Positions 9,601 through 19,299 are shown, counted from the first letter of the stretch. The stretch: DNA of 64,000 bases from Debaryomyces hansenii CBS767 (GCF_000006445.2 NC_006049.2:62001-126000), one strand, 5' to 3'. The notes: a model not told the origin generated them from the letters alone. A program made the numbers and translations.

Positions 9601-10299
9601 ATGACTCAAAGAATTGTCGGTAACCCTATAATTACTTTTATTGACTTCTTGTCGATTGTTATTGGAGCATATGGATTTCATAGTACCATATTGACTCTAC
9701 CATTACCACCTCATTTGGTTGATGCTGGACACTGGCAATTTTTAACTAATCTAAGCTTGGTATATTCACTCGCTGTATTCGTTGTTGGGTTTATTGCACA
9801 TATTACCAAATCTGAAAGGCTCTTCAGTTTGAAGAATAATTTACATCCAATCGGCTTAGCTCTCGAATCGATTGTATCGATGGTGTATTGGCCATTAAGA
9901 TTATTCTGTCTTCGCTTGTTAGTTGAAGATACGTCACTTTATCCGATACCTATGTCGGCAGATTTGGCGATTCATTTAATGCCAGTGATCTCATTATTAA
10001 TTGACTATCTTATATTTATGCCGAGATGGACGATAAAGACCAAAACCGCATTTGGTATTTGTTTTGCCCTTACTGGTGCTTATTGGTGCTTGTTGGAATA
10101 CTTGGTTGATGTCGAGAATGGAAGTTCCTATCCTTATGCATTTTTAAACGTTCCACATAACGGATTGCGTGCTTTGATATTTGTCATAGTAGGTGGTGCA
10201 GCATTTGTACAGTTTTTAATTATGTCAAAGATATATTATGTACTCGTGGGAAGCCCACAAGACTCCACCATTGAGGATATCAGTAAGAAAGAAATTTAG
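9601..10299 (+). CDS. AIG1/FAR-17a family membrane protein, copy 1
   Basis: A 232-residue multi-pass membrane protein with about six hydrophobic segments. It matches the AIG1/ADTRP (FAR-17a) family, whose animal members are threonine hydrolases of fatty-acid esters of hydroxy fatty acids. The family's catalytic Thr and His are both visible: T49 in GHWQFLTNLSLVYS and H125 in DLAIHLMPVISLLIDY. The activity in yeast is inferred from the family only. It lies tail to tail with a second family member at 10419-11111, separated by 119 bp. Confidence 0.85.
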   Translation: MTQRIVGNPIITFIDFLSIVIGAYGFHSTILTLPLPPHLVDAGHWQFLTNLSLVYSLAVFVVGFIAHITKSERLFSLKNNLHPIGLALESIVSMVYWPLRLFCLRLLVEDTSLYPIPMSADLAIHLMPVISLLIDYLIFMPRWTIKTKTAFGICFALTGAYWCLLEYLVDVENGSSYPYAFLNVPHNGLRALIFVIVGGAAFVQFLIMSKIYYVLVGSPQDSTIEDISKKEI

Positions 10300-10418
10300 A
10301 AACATATAAAAGTCTAGTTATTTTTTTTTTCTTTATAAATATATGATACACATTGATTTTATCAACGAGTATTGTAGCACTGACCTTGAAGCCTTAACTG
10401 TAAATAGATCTCGTAATA

Positions 10419-11111
10419 TTATTCTATGTGACGCTTGGTCCTAGTTACGAGTTTCATTGAATAATTAAGAGAAATATGATTTATCAATCCAAGTCCCATA
10501 AAAACTAACAACCAACCAGTCCTCTGCATAAAGTTATCATTATTCAAAAATGGGTACGGGAATTTGGCTAATCCGTCGTCATTTAACACTGAAGTACTAA
10601 TTTCTATCAGAGACCAATATAACCCCAAAAAGATTACCGATACGCCAAATGATTCGGCAAAGCCCGTGGAGCTCACATCTTGATTATTTCTGAATAGTAA
10701 TATATCTACAAGTAAAAATACATATGGCAATAGATGAATTTTAAAATCCAATGTCCAGGAGACAGCAAATGATTTGCCATTAAGCATGTCAGGACAGAAC
10801 AAAATTATTGACCAATATGTTACCGTTACAATAAATTCTAAATTGCAACATAAATTTTCAAGATCATTAACGGTCCTCCTAATTGCTCCATATTTAATTT
10901 TGAATGCTTTCCCTACGCTGGTAGAAATGATACAAAGCATACATAAGCATGTTACCAATAGTGAAGTATTTGTTAAAAATTGCCAAACTCCACCTTTAAT
11001 CAAGTGGGCAGGTAGTGGTAACAAAATTGATTCGATCAATCCAGTTCCACAGAAATATAAGGCCCATAAGTTCCAAGCTACCCTTGAAGCTAAGCTCTTA
11101 TTCGAAGGCAT
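10419..11111 (-). CDS. AIG1/FAR-17a family membrane protein, copy 2
   Basis: A 230-residue paralogue of the neighbouring gene with the same topology. T47 (GGVWQFLTNTSLLVT) and H126 (DFKIHLLPYVFLLVDI) align with the catalytic Thr and His. Shared landmarks include LPLP-HL near residue 32, GLYWSLIE (copy 1: GAYWCLLE) and YPFLN near residue 188. The two proteins are clearly related but quite diverged, so the inverted duplication is old. Substrate is unknown; lipid esters are the family expectation. Confidence 0.85.
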   Translation of the reverse strand: MPSNKSLASRVAWNLWALYFCGTGLIESILLPLPAHLIKGGVWQFLTNTSLLVTCLCMLCIISTSVGKAFKIKYGAIRRTVNDLENLCCNLEFIVTVTYWSIILFCPDMLNGKSFAVSWTLDFKIHLLPYVFLLVDILLFRNNQDVSSTGFAESFGVSVIFLGLYWSLIEISTSVLNDDGLAKFPYPFLNNDNFMQRTGWLLVFMGLGLINHISLNYSMKLVTRTKRHIE

Positions 11112-11179
11112 TGGTCCACTTATATTATTCTTTAGTACCTCTTCTATCTAATCTATAGCTAAATTTGAATAATATGGAC

Positions 11180-11185
11180 CACGTG
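11180..11185. promoter_or_regulatory. CACGTG box (Cbf1-type) upstream of ECM14
   Basis: CACGTG followed by A, giving TCACGTG on the minus strand, the centromere-binding-factor Cbf1 core. It is 85 bp upstream of the ECM14 ATG and 69 bp upstream of the divergent AIG1-like copy 2. A single short motif; binding is an inference. Confidence 0.4.
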
Positions 11186-11269
11186 AATTTCAGTAAACGG
11201 AAACTCTCGACTTTATAATCCTTAACAGAATTGTACTACCTTTGATAATAGCATAAGATTAGAGTCAAG

Positions 11270-12811
11270 ATGGTTCTTACAAAATTCAGTATAGTAGTAC
11301 TCACGCTAATATGTTTTGTCAGAGGAATATATAGTTGGCAATTTCCTTTTGAAATGATGAATAATTTGTCCCCACAAGCTAATCAATTTATGGATAAGGT
11401 TGTAAGCCAATTTCAAGCATCATTTCATAATAATGAAGAAGTCGAATTTGAGCATTACTCTACGATTCCAGATGATGAATTACCAATAGAATTGTTGCAA
11501 TATACAGATGATGTTGTTGCCAGAGTAAATTTTACTGGAAATGATCATTTACGGAGATTTTTATTGAGTAAGGGAGATGAAAGACGCCAGGAGATACAAT
11601 TCAAGGTTTGGAGTAGAAGTCATACACAAAATTTCATTGATTTACAGATAAATGAAGATAACTTAATTAAATTAGTGGAAAAGTTCACTAGCCCAGAATA
11701 TGAATTGAAGTATGATATAATCATCGAGGACTTGGCACAGAAGGTATTCGAGACATATCCGAAAGGTTATAAGAAACGAGACAACATCAAGGGTAAGAAT
11801 ATTGGCAAAAACTCGTACCAACACGAGGCTACTGCTGAGGTTGTTAATTCAATGGAGGCGGATGTGTTTTCCGAATTATTTTTTAGAGAATATCGTCCCT
11901 TAGAGACTATCAATGCATGGCTTGATATAATAGAGCAAACATTCCCAGAAATAGTTACGTTAGAAGACATAGGGCAAACTTTCGAGCATAGGTCATACAA
12001 AGTGGTACACTTTTCTGTGAAAGATGATGAAGCTGAACACCAACCGAAGAAAACTATTGTCATCACTGGTGGTGTCCATGCAAGAGAATGGATTTCAGTG
12101 TCGTCGGTTTTGTATACCATTTATTCTATGCTTAATTACTATCAAGAAAATCCAACTATCTTTGCCAACCTTGATTTCTTATTTATTCCAGTCCTGAACC
12201 CCGACGGATATGAATACACGTGGAATACCGATAGATTGTGGAGAAAAAATCGTCAACAGACTATCTTACCAAGATGCTTTGGAATTGATATCGATCATTC
12301 GTACGATTATCATTGGACGTATTCTTCTGATTGGGCATGTGGTGAAGATTATTCCGGAGAAGAACCATTCGAAGCAATAGAATCTAAAATATGGAACGAT
12401 TACTTGAATGCGACAAACGATGATCATAAAATTTATGGATACATTGACTTACATTCATATTCGCAAGAGATTCTTTATCCTTACGCCTACTCATGCAATG
12501 AAAATCCAAGAGACGAAGAAAATTTAATTGAATTAGCGTATGGTGTTGCGAAGTCCATAAGGTTGCAGACAGGTAAAACATATAATGTTTTGCCTGCTTG
12601 TCAAGATAAGGATCTGGATTTACTACCAGATCTAGGATCAGGAAGTGCCCTTGATTTTATGTATCATAATAAGGCATTTTGGGCATATCAGCTTAAGCTA
12701 AGAGACAGTGGAAGTCATGGATTTTTATTGCCTGGTAAATATATTATCCCAGTTGGTAAAGAAATCTACGCTGGTATTAGATACTTTTGTAATTTTGTTT
12801 TGAATGAATAA
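11270..12811 (+). CDS. ECM14: ECM14-type inactive zinc carboxypeptidase (M14 pseudoenzyme)
   Basis: A 513-residue secreted protein with a signal peptide (residues 1-~22), a carboxypeptidase propeptide (~75-170) and an M14 domain (~205-510). Zinc ligands are retained: H270 and E273 in HAREW and H395 in DLHSYSQ. The catalytic Glu just before the LRD motif is replaced by Lys (K476 in YQLKLRDSG). The substrate-binding Asn-Arg pair is replaced by D342-H343 (GIDIDHSYDYHW). These changes match the conserved pseudo-peptidase Ecm14 and predict no peptidase activity. Saccharomyces Ecm14 is linked to cell-wall and vacuole biology; the exact role is unknown. DTD1 follows 72 bp downstream on the same strand. 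Confidence 0.93.
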   Translation: MVLTKFSIVVLTLICFVRGIYSWQFPFEMMNNLSPQANQFMDKVVSQFQASFHNNEEVEFEHYSTIPDDELPIELLQYTDDVVARVNFTGNDHLRRFLLSKGDERRQEIQFKVWSRSHTQNFIDLQINEDNLIKLVEKFTSPEYELKYDIIIEDLAQKVFETYPKGYKKRDNIKGKNIGKNSYQHEATAEVVNSMEADVFSELFFREYRPLETINAWLDIIEQTFPEIVTLEDIGQTFEHRSYKVVHFSVKDDEAEHQPKKTIVITGGVHAREWISVSSVLYTIYSMLNYYQENPTIFANLDFLFIPVLNPDGYEYTWNTDRLWRKNRQQTILPRCFGIDIDHSYDYHWTYSSDWACGEDYSGEEPFEAIESKIWNDYLNATNDDHKIYGYIDLHSYSQEILYPYAYSCNENPRDEENLIELAYGVAKSIRLQTGKTYNVLPACQDKDLDLLPDLGSGSALDFMYHNKAFWAYQLKLRDSGSHGFLLPGKYIIPVGKEIYAGIRYFCNFVLNE

Positions 12812-12883
12812 AGACGCTCACAGTATTTTAAGCGAGCATAAATTTTCCAAGTGTAGTTTTCATTCTATAGGGTTTATATTATA

Positions 12884-13445
12884 ATGAGAGTTGTTATTCA
12901 AAAGGTTAAGCAAGCGTCTGTGGTCGTCGATGATAAGATCATCTCATCGTAAGTATTTGCCAATAGTAAACATAAGTTTTTAATGAATTGAGATTAACCA
13001 AGAAAGAATTAATAAAGGTCTAATGATTCTTGTCGGGATTTCAACCAAAGATACATTGGAAGATGTAACTAGGTTAACAAAGAAGTTGTTAGGCCTTCGA
13101 ATTTTTGAAGATATTTCTAATCCACCACTGACTGATTCCGTACAAAAGTGGAATGGGAAACCTTGGGCGAAAAGTCTACTTGATGATCCATCATTGTCCG
13201 TTTTATCAGTATCCCAATTTACACTCTACGGTACCATTAAAAAAGGAACGAAACCGGATTTCCATAAAGCAGCTAAAGGTATGGATGCCAGAAGCTTATA
13301 TGATGAGCTTTTAAACCAGTTGAGGATTGGATTAGGTAGCGAAGAAAGAGTAAAAGATGGGGAATTTGGAGCTATGATGGATGTTTCCTTAACAAACGAT
13401 GGACCAGTTACGATTATTTGGGACACGCAGGATTCAACCTTATAA
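12884..13445 (+). CDS. DTD1: D-aminoacyl-tRNA deacylase (spliced)
   Basis: Two exons, 12884-12948 and 13007-13445, join to a protein of about 167 residues. Exon 1 encodes MRVVIQKVKQASVVVDDKII, the invariant DTD N-terminus. Exon 2 continues through INKGLMILVGIS. The active-site motifs are present: SVSQFTLYG and NDGPVTI. The enzyme hydrolyses D-amino acids mischarged on tRNA, and Gly-tRNA(Ala). Without splicing, the exon 2 frame alone would begin at an internal Met and lose the essential first strands. The C-terminal part has the expected length. Confidence 0.93.
12949..13006 (+). other. Spliceosomal intron of DTD1 (58 nt)
   Basis: The intron begins GTAAGT and ends AAAG, with a branch-like GATTAAC about 11 nt before the 3' AG. 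It interrupts a Ser codon (TC|A). Joining at 12948/13007 restores the conserved SSINKG sequence. It is very short for a yeast intron. Confidence 0.85.
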
Positions 13446-13725
13446 TACCTGAAATGTTTCGGGTAAGACATTTAATCACTTTAGACAATTTAGATGCATG
13501 TGTGTATTATAGGAAAATAGATGTCACAATCAGTGACACCCGAATACCAATTATTAGATTTCTACAGCATACGTAATTTTAGTTCCAAATATCCTAATTA
13601 CAATATTTGCAAAATTAGGTCTCTCTTATATCTAAAATATATAATCTATCTAAACCAATAGAAAAATGCAAAATCAAGCATTAAATAAAAAATAATTAAC
13701 AACAAAAAAGTATCAGAATTAAATA

Positions 13726-15267
13726 TTAGATGGCATTACTTACACATGAAAACACTGATCCGTAGGCATCAGCTTGATAGGAAAGAATGATACTCTGAAC
13801 TGTAGCGTATAGTCCAGGTCCTAGAATATAAATACCAACACCAATGAGGAATATATTTATAATTACTTCTATCTTTCCAACGATGGTTGCTCTTTGAAAG
13901 ATTTTGACCACTGACAACTTAGATTCACCTAGCTTAGAATAATGTAAACGCTTCAACTTAAAGAATGCAACACCCCAGAAAACGAATCCGAACCAACAAT
14001 CAAAAAGCGAGCACATCAAGGAAAGCAAATCGGAGAAAAAAGGAATAACTTCAGCAATAATGAAGGCAATGACCCAAAGCACGAAATTCAAACCTATCCA
14101 CGTACTCCATCCGACAACAGTATGGTTATTTCTGTGAGCAGAATCTTTATTGAAAATCTTGAGGAACAAAAATTGCGACGAAACGTTACCGTACAAGGCA
14201 CCCAAAAAGAGAATAGTGGGTAAAGCGAATGAAAAGGCAATTTTTTTATAGTTACCAGACAATCCTCCAAAAGCTGGTGCAACCATGTAAGCATCACCCA
14301 CGTAGACATAAACGATAGCCCCACAAAGAGCAAATGTTATAAGTTCGCACAATGTAACAATGTACAATGCTTTTTTGAAATCCTTTGGTCTTTTCATTTG
14401 ACTGATAAAAGATGGGTACGTGATTTGTCCAACAAACGTATACACAATGTTCAAAAACGCAGACATAGCCAGAACATAAGTGGTGCCTTTAGCTGGGAAA
14501 AGTCTCCAAACGACAGGTTCATGTAATTCATCGTAACCGCTAGGATGGTCCTGAATACCAGCAAAAATCATCGAAAGAATAACGGCAATAAACATAGTAA
14601 TCGCACTAAAATATGCAACACTTGATAATGACGAAAACGTTCTTGGTAATGAGATCAAAAAACATATTATCATAGAAACAACTGCGAAGACAATCGAACA
14701 GATTGTTGTATTGTCACTAACAGTATTAAAGTACTTTGCACCCGTCAAGACGTGCAACGCTTGAATTAAAGTATTATTAAGCAAAAACATCAATGCAGTG
14801 ATATACCACACTGTCTTAGAACCAAAAAAAAGATGTTGCCCTATATCACAAACATTGGTGACATGCGGGTATGCTGCAACATAATCGGTGATGATCAAAC
14901 CGGTGTATAAAACGGTAAGCGATACAAATGCCGTTAAGATTAATCCCGGTACTAATCCTAACACCGAATACGACCATGGAAACGACATGATAGCCAAACA
15001 AATATACTCTGAGAATAACAACCCAGCAGTCTTTTGCCACGAGCAATTCCTGTAGTTGATTTGATGCTGAGACTCTTCCAAGATTTGTGCCTCAATGAAC
15101 TCATCGTTGGCCAACTCTATGTCTTTCTCCGACATCTTCTCCTTAGCGAGATCTTGCTGCGATGCACTCATCTTGTCAAACTCTTTATCAAAAGGGCCTC
15201 CGTACACCCCTTGCGAGTCGCTAGAATTCAGGTAATAACGACCATCTGAATTAGAAATGGATCCCAT
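13726..15267 (-). CDS. Amino-acid/auxin permease family transporter, fungal Mtr-like
   Basis: A 513-residue membrane transporter with a ~75-residue acidic, Gln/Glu-rich cytosolic N-terminus and about 11 hydrophobic segments. The first segment carries the Mtr-type signature: NYRNCSWQKTAGLLFSEYIC, then AIMSFPWSYSVLGLVPG. This resembles the Neurospora neutral amino-acid permease Mtr and its fungal relatives in the AAAP family (TC 2.A.18), which import aromatic and aliphatic amino acids. It is less similar to vacuolar Avt transporters. Localisation at the plasma membrane is inferred. A long 910-bp upstream region suggests substantial regulation. Confidence 0.85.
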   Translation of the reverse strand: MGSISNSDGRYYLNSSDSQGVYGGPFDKEFDKMSASQQDLAKEKMSEKDIELANDEFIEAQILEESQHQINYRNCSWQKTAGLLFSEYICLAIMSFPWSYSVLGLVPGLILTAFVSLTVLYTGLIITDYVAAYPHVTNVCDIGQHLFFGSKTVWYITALMFLLNNTLIQALHVLTGAKYFNTVSDNTTICSIVFAVVSMIICFLISLPRTFSSLSSVAYFSAITMFIAVILSMIFAGIQDHPSGYDELHEPVVWRLFPAKGTTYVLAMSAFLNIVYTFVGQITYPSFISQMKRPKDFKKALYIVTLCELITFALCGAIVYVYVGDAYMVAPAFGGLSGNYKKIAFSFALPTILFLGALYGNVSSQFLFLKIFNKDSAHRNNHTVVGWSTWIGLNFVLWVIAFIIAEVIPFFSDLLSLMCSLFDCWFGFVFWGVAFFKLKRLHYSKLGESKLSVVKIFQRATIVGKIEVIINIFLIGVGIYILGPGLYATVQSIILSYQADAYGSVFSCVSNAI

Positions 15268-16177
15268 TGTACTAGTAGCTTACCAATTGGTATCTAACCA
15301 GCTAAATATACCACAAATGGAATATAAATTATCAATGCAGCACTGCTAGAAAAAGCGAAAGTACTGTAAATGAGTGAAATAGTTTGTATGAACTAATTAG
15401 TATAATTCAAATTTCTCAACTTATTTCATAAACCTTTATCACTATATCTCCTAATTGTATCACAATTCTACAATTAAAATAGTATAAAATGGTCTAAATT
15501 GGTCTAAAATGCTTCGAAATTTCTTGACACTAGATTAAATTTCCGCAATTAACGTTTTTCATCGATCGTACTTCTTCACAAGCATATATATGGACATATT
15601 TATCAAAGGAGATGATCAAAAGATTTTTCATCGCAGCCAAAAGGGCTTCAAACACAATACGCAGGATTCAGAAATTTCGATATAAAAAGAACTGTGGCCA
15701 TTATTATATAGCAATTAAGGCCACAATTATCCCATATCGTGCATAAGGCATGCAAAAATAGTAGCCATAACCCTACTTTTACAGAATGACGTTATAGACA
15801 CATGTCTTGCGAAATGAAGGCGGACATGACATAAGACATCTCAATAGTTTATTTTGTTCTGTTTTACGGCGAAATGAATAAAATACAATCATCTGGGTTA
15901 GGATAAAAACAAGATAAGCGTAAGCTAAGCGAATTGTAGTCGTGAGCTCGTAGTTGTCAATGATAATGCCACGGCATATATGGTGTGCGTTGTAATAGTA
16001 CTTGTGTCACAAAGTCCTTGGGGTGCATTTTTCAACGTATTAACGGAATTCGGTCCTAGTTATTCTGGGCATTGATTTGGAATGGTAAATTGGTGGGGAT
16101 TGATTGGTGTTCAAGGCAGCCGCGTTAGGTACGGTTTACCGTTGGGCACCGGAACATTTTCAGATCAAATTTCGGGA
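15268..16177. other. 910-bp intergenic region upstream of the permease
   Basis: No reading frame with coding character, tRNA or mobile element is recognised. A short direct repeat (ggtctaaa twice, about 15492-15510) and scattered GATAA words are present, but the latter are no more common than expected in AT-rich DNA. It must contain the permease promoter. Confidence 0.5.
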
Positions 16178-16489
16178 TTAACATCCTATAATCAACGCTA
16201 GCAATATAATTGCGAGTGCGGTTATGATCCACCCATACTTAAGATTGTCGAGATGGAATCTATCTATGGGATCAAACTCAAAAGATGTGAAAAAGGTGTT
16301 CGTTGAAGATGTGGTACTGGTGAACCACGTCGGACGTATACGGTTTAATAAACTGTAGTTTATGCATCTTTGAAGCAATAAATTTGCTATGATTATTGTG
16401 AGCGACACAAGAACAGAATATTTGATTATATTCGACTGTTGGTTGGTCAACAGTTTGGAAGTGTTCATGATTCTGTTATAGAAGTGCAT
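16178..16489 (-). CDS. Hypothetical small membrane protein (103 aa)
   Basis: An ATG-started frame with two hydrophobic segments (about residues 25-42 and 84-102) flanking a Ser/Thr-rich loop, TSTTSSTNTFFTS. The C-terminus ends in a hydrophobic tail followed by GC. No family is recognised. Its isolation in a gene-poor stretch and small size make it uncertain; the two well-formed membrane segments argue mildly for a real gene. Confidence 0.35.
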   Translation of the reverse strand: MHFYNRIMNTSKLLTNQQSNIIKYSVLVSLTIIIANLLLQRCINYSLLNRIRPTWFTSTTSSTNTFFTSFEFDPIDRFHLDNLKYGWIITALAIILLALIIGC

Positions 16490-16882
16490 GATATTGATTA
16501 CGGGTTGTAGATTCCGGGTTGTAGATAGTCAGGCAGACTATACGTGTAGTTTACGAGGGTGGCGGTACGAACGTAATTTGGACGGAAATATTCGTGGGAT
16601 TTGGTATTTCACCTTTATGCGTGCCAGGAAATTAATGAACAAGACTCGGGATTGAGTAGCAGATGAAGGTATGCTTAGAGCCTTGACAACTGTTTGTTAT
16701 ATGGTGCTCTAGGAGTAATTATTTCGAAATACAGTACTAGTAGTAACACTGTCCGTAGAATAAGTGGGATTAAATAAATTGACCGATGATAATCGTCGAT
16801 CAGCTCGAGTCACCGAATGCACAATCACGAATATATATTTTATGTTCATCGCTAAATAAACATTCTATGACCGATAAGGGCA
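16490..16882. other. Intergenic region with a 14-nt tandem duplication
   Basis: 393 bp without a gene. At 16497-16525 the words ATTACGGGTTGTAG and ATTCCGGGTTGTAG stand in tandem, just upstream of the small membrane-protein ORF. Nothing else is seen. Confidence 0.5.
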
Positions 16883-17236
16883 TTAGATAATTAGCATATC
16901 ATTCTTTATAAATTCAAGCAAGAGTCTCCAACGCCTTCTTAAAGTGACGTATAGGAATATCGTTAGAACTAAGTAGCTAACCATTATCATTCCGCTTAGC
17001 ATACTAGCAATCACCATCCGAACCATACTGTACACTATATCTAACCCACAGCATATAAGCTTTACTACCAACCATATATTACTATCAAGTACTTCATTAT
17101 CTGCCGTGTTGATTGCACTTATGAACGGAGGATTAAACATTTCAGGGTGAACTATAATCAATATTGGATTCCAAACATTAATTAAATCCTGTCGTATATT
17201 CCTTGCAATCTGTAATAAGATCGTATTTGAATACAT
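16883..17236 (-). CDS. Hypothetical membrane protein (117 aa)
   Basis: An ATG-started frame with a hydrophobic region at about residues 52-97 (two close membrane segments, ending LVLTIFLYVTLRRRWRLLLE) and a basic stretch after it, consistent with a cytosolic C-terminus. No family is recognised. Only 60 bp separate its start from the divergent F-box gene, which is short for two promoters, so it could be a chance frame. Confidence 0.35.
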   Translation of the reverse strand: MYSNTILLQIARNIRQDLINVWNPILIIVHPEMFNPPFISAINTADNEVLDSNIWLVVKLICCGLDIVYSMVRMVIASMLSGMIMVSYLVLTIFLYVTLRRRWRLLLEFIKNDMLII

Positions 17237-17296
17237 ATCGTTGCTATATAGATTGATCTTTCACATATATTGGTTTCTGGTGTTATCCTTGTTGAA

Positions 17297-18442
17297 ATGA
17301 ATAAAAGATCATATCAGTCCGATAATACTGACAAACGGCGCCGAGTCGATATTTCACTACTAAATTTGCCTACCGATATTCTAGTTATTTGCTTTCAACA
17401 ATTATCATCAACTGATATAACAAATCTCTCGTGTGTGAGTAAGCAATATCGAGAGGAGTTAATTCATTTTGTTTTCAATAAAATTAAATGTACTTGGTAC
17501 GATTTGATAAAACTAGATCCACTTTCTGTCATTAACGGACTCAATCGATTTATATCGCAAGTACGCATCGTGGATAGTTATTCCTACGGTGAATGGCAAA
17601 TTGATATTTTCCCCGTTTTGCATACTTATTTCCCCAATTTATCTCGTCTCCTCGTCAATTCATCAAGTTCTTCGAATTGGTTAAAATATCGGAAAAGCAA
17701 TGCTATTACCGGACTAACATTATATTATGAGGCAGGCCACCACGAATCAGAAATCGCTACTAATCTTCTCTCTAGTGCCAATAATCCTAAGCGAATCAGT
17801 CATAAATTAGTGTCTACCAACGCAAAGCTTTTTAATTTATTCCATCTAGATAATATGCCTAACTTGACAACTTTGACTCTCAATAATTACCATTTCAATT
17901 GGGAGAATGATGCAAGCTCACATCTAACTCATTTAAGTAAACTATCCCTTATTGATTGTACGTGGGAATACCCGTTTGATTTAAGTCAGTTTAATATAAA
18001 TAATTCCTTGACTCAGTTGCTCATCCAGTATACAAATAATAACTCATTCATATTACTGGAACGATTCACTAAATTCCTAGAAAATCCAACAAATTTTCAG
18101 CGGACTGCTATACAAGAATTATCGATTTTGTTCACCAAGTTTGATACTTCGTGGCTTAAACCTTTATCAACCAAGCAATTAGCTAGGTTCATTGGAGATA
18201 ATTTCCCTAATTTGATATACCTAAGACTCTCCGGATGGCTCTTGAATTTGAAAAACTTTAATTCTTACATGAGTTTACTCGAGGATAATAATTTGAAAGT
18301 ACTAGACCTTTGTATTACTGATTCCTCATCGTCGACCGATCGTGACAATTTAATTCACAACATTCTTCAGCAATCAAGAACGCATTTTCCTTGGATGAAG
18401 TTAGCTTTACGAACTTCACTCTATCACAGTTCACCCCACTGA
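17297..18442 (+). CDS. F-box protein with diverged leucine-rich region
   Basis: The ATG at 17297 gives 381 residues; the longer frame starts at TTG. After a basic start (KRSYQSDNTDKRRRVD), residues ~20-60 form an F-box (LLNLPTDILVICFQQLSSTD ... VSKQYREEL), the Skp1-binding module of SCF ubiquitin ligases. The rest contains irregular leucine-rich segments (NMPNLTTLTLNNYHF, LTHLSKLSLIDCTW, FPNLIYLRLSGWLLNL), likely the substrate-binding region. The target is unknown. Such F-box/LRR proteins often form expanded, fast-changing families in this yeast group. Confidence 0.8.
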   Translation: MNKRSYQSDNTDKRRRVDISLLNLPTDILVICFQQLSSTDITNLSCVSKQYREELIHFVFNKIKCTWYDLIKLDPLSVINGLNRFISQVRIVDSYSYGEWQIDIFPVLHTYFPNLSRLLVNSSSSSNWLKYRKSNAITGLTLYYEAGHHESEIATNLLSSANNPKRISHKLVSTNAKLFNLFHLDNMPNLTTLTLNNYHFNWENDASSHLTHLSKLSLIDCTWEYPFDLSQFNINNSLTQLLIQYTNNNSFILLERFTKFLENPTNFQRTAIQELSILFTKFDTSWLKPLSTKQLARFIGDNFPNLIYLRLSGWLLNLKNFNSYMSLLEDNNLKVLDLCITDSSSSTDRDNLIHNILQQSRTHFPWMKLALRTSLYHSSPH

Positions 18443-18602
18443 TTTTCTCCTGGGATCCTACAAATATCCCATCAGACTCTATCGTATGGGACTCTATCGT
18501 ATGGCTGTTTTGCATCTTTTTGTAGTTTTATCCTGTATATAAATTGGAATATATTTCACTTCAACGGATTAGACTAACAGACATTCCTCTTTACCATTGA
18601 TC

Positions 18603-19268
18603 ATGGTAAAATTATTTGAAGCATTGTATTTTGCATTAGGTGTATTGCCATTCTTGGTTAGTGCAAACACTGAAACGTACTTGCTACAAGTCCCCCATTA
18701 TTTTAATATCCCGTCCCATCCCAATGTAATAAATCCTCACGACTTGCACCATCGATCTGTCCATAACTTGAACAAGACCCATTCTGTCTTGTTAGATTTT
18801 CCCATCAAAAATACTCCACCATCGTCCAATATCTCCAATACCATATCATTGGTCTATAATCCATTAGTGCATCCAGCAAAAAAGCTCTTGGTTAGGTTAA
18901 ATAACTACCATGACGAAACCTTTAAATCAGACGATTTGCTTTACGTAAAGTTATGCTGGCCTGCCACAACCCCCATTAACTTCCGCTTTGATCATAGCTT
19001 CCATAGATTGTCTGATTTTCTTTTTGAACATACTGAAGACACCTTCGATATATACCTTGAAGTTGAAATTTCGAGCGACATACATACCTACAGTACTAAG
19101 TACAATGATTCCATTGAAGAAATTCAATTCCAACTTTATATTACAAAAATGCCTAGTAAATGGATTCCCATACCATTGGAGTTGTATTCTTACATAGTCT
19201 ACGTGGTCGATCTTTGTATCTTACTAGTAAGCATAGTTCCATGGATCTTCGGTATACTATTTACGTAG
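18603..19268 (+). CDS. PGA1: PGA1-like GPI mannosyltransferase II subunit (tentative)
   Basis: The ATG at 18603 gives 221 residues; the preceding TTG is not used. A signal peptide (about residues 1-22, ending LVSANTE) is followed by a lumenal domain and a single C-terminal membrane helix (YIVYVVDLCILLVSIVPWIFGILF). This is the topology of Pga1, the ER partner of Gpi18 that adds the second mannose to GPI precursors. The lumenal start (ANTETYLLQVPHYFNIP) and the LCWPATTPINF motif fit that family as I recall it. The sequence is weakly conserved, so the name is moderate confidence. A Pbn1/PIG-X-like protein is the main alternative. Confidence 0.6.
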   Translation: MVKLFEALYFALGVLPFLVSANTETYLLQVPHYFNIPSHPNVINPHDLHHRSVHNLNKTHSVLLDFPIKNTPPSSNISNTISLVYNPLVHPAKKLLVRLNNYHDETFKSDDLLYVKLCWPATTPINFRFDHSFHRLSDFLFEHTEDTFDIYLEVEISSDIHTYSTKYNDSIEEIQFQLYITKMPSKWIPIPLELYSYIVYVVDLCILLVSIVPWIFGILFT

Positions 19269-19293
19269 ACTAGGCAAAAAGTACAATATCGGT

Positions 19294-19299
19294 CACGTG
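19294..19299. promoter_or_regulatory. CACGTG box (GTCACGTG) upstream of IGO1
   Basis: GTCACGTG matches the RTCACGTG consensus of Cbf1 exactly. It is 103 bp upstream of the IGO1 ATG, within a 133-bp intergenic region. Confidence 0.45.

Noticed and set aside
15268..16177. GATAA words upstream of the amino-acid permease as a nitrogen-control cluster
   Set aside because: About five copies in 900 bp of AT-rich sequence is close to chance expectation.
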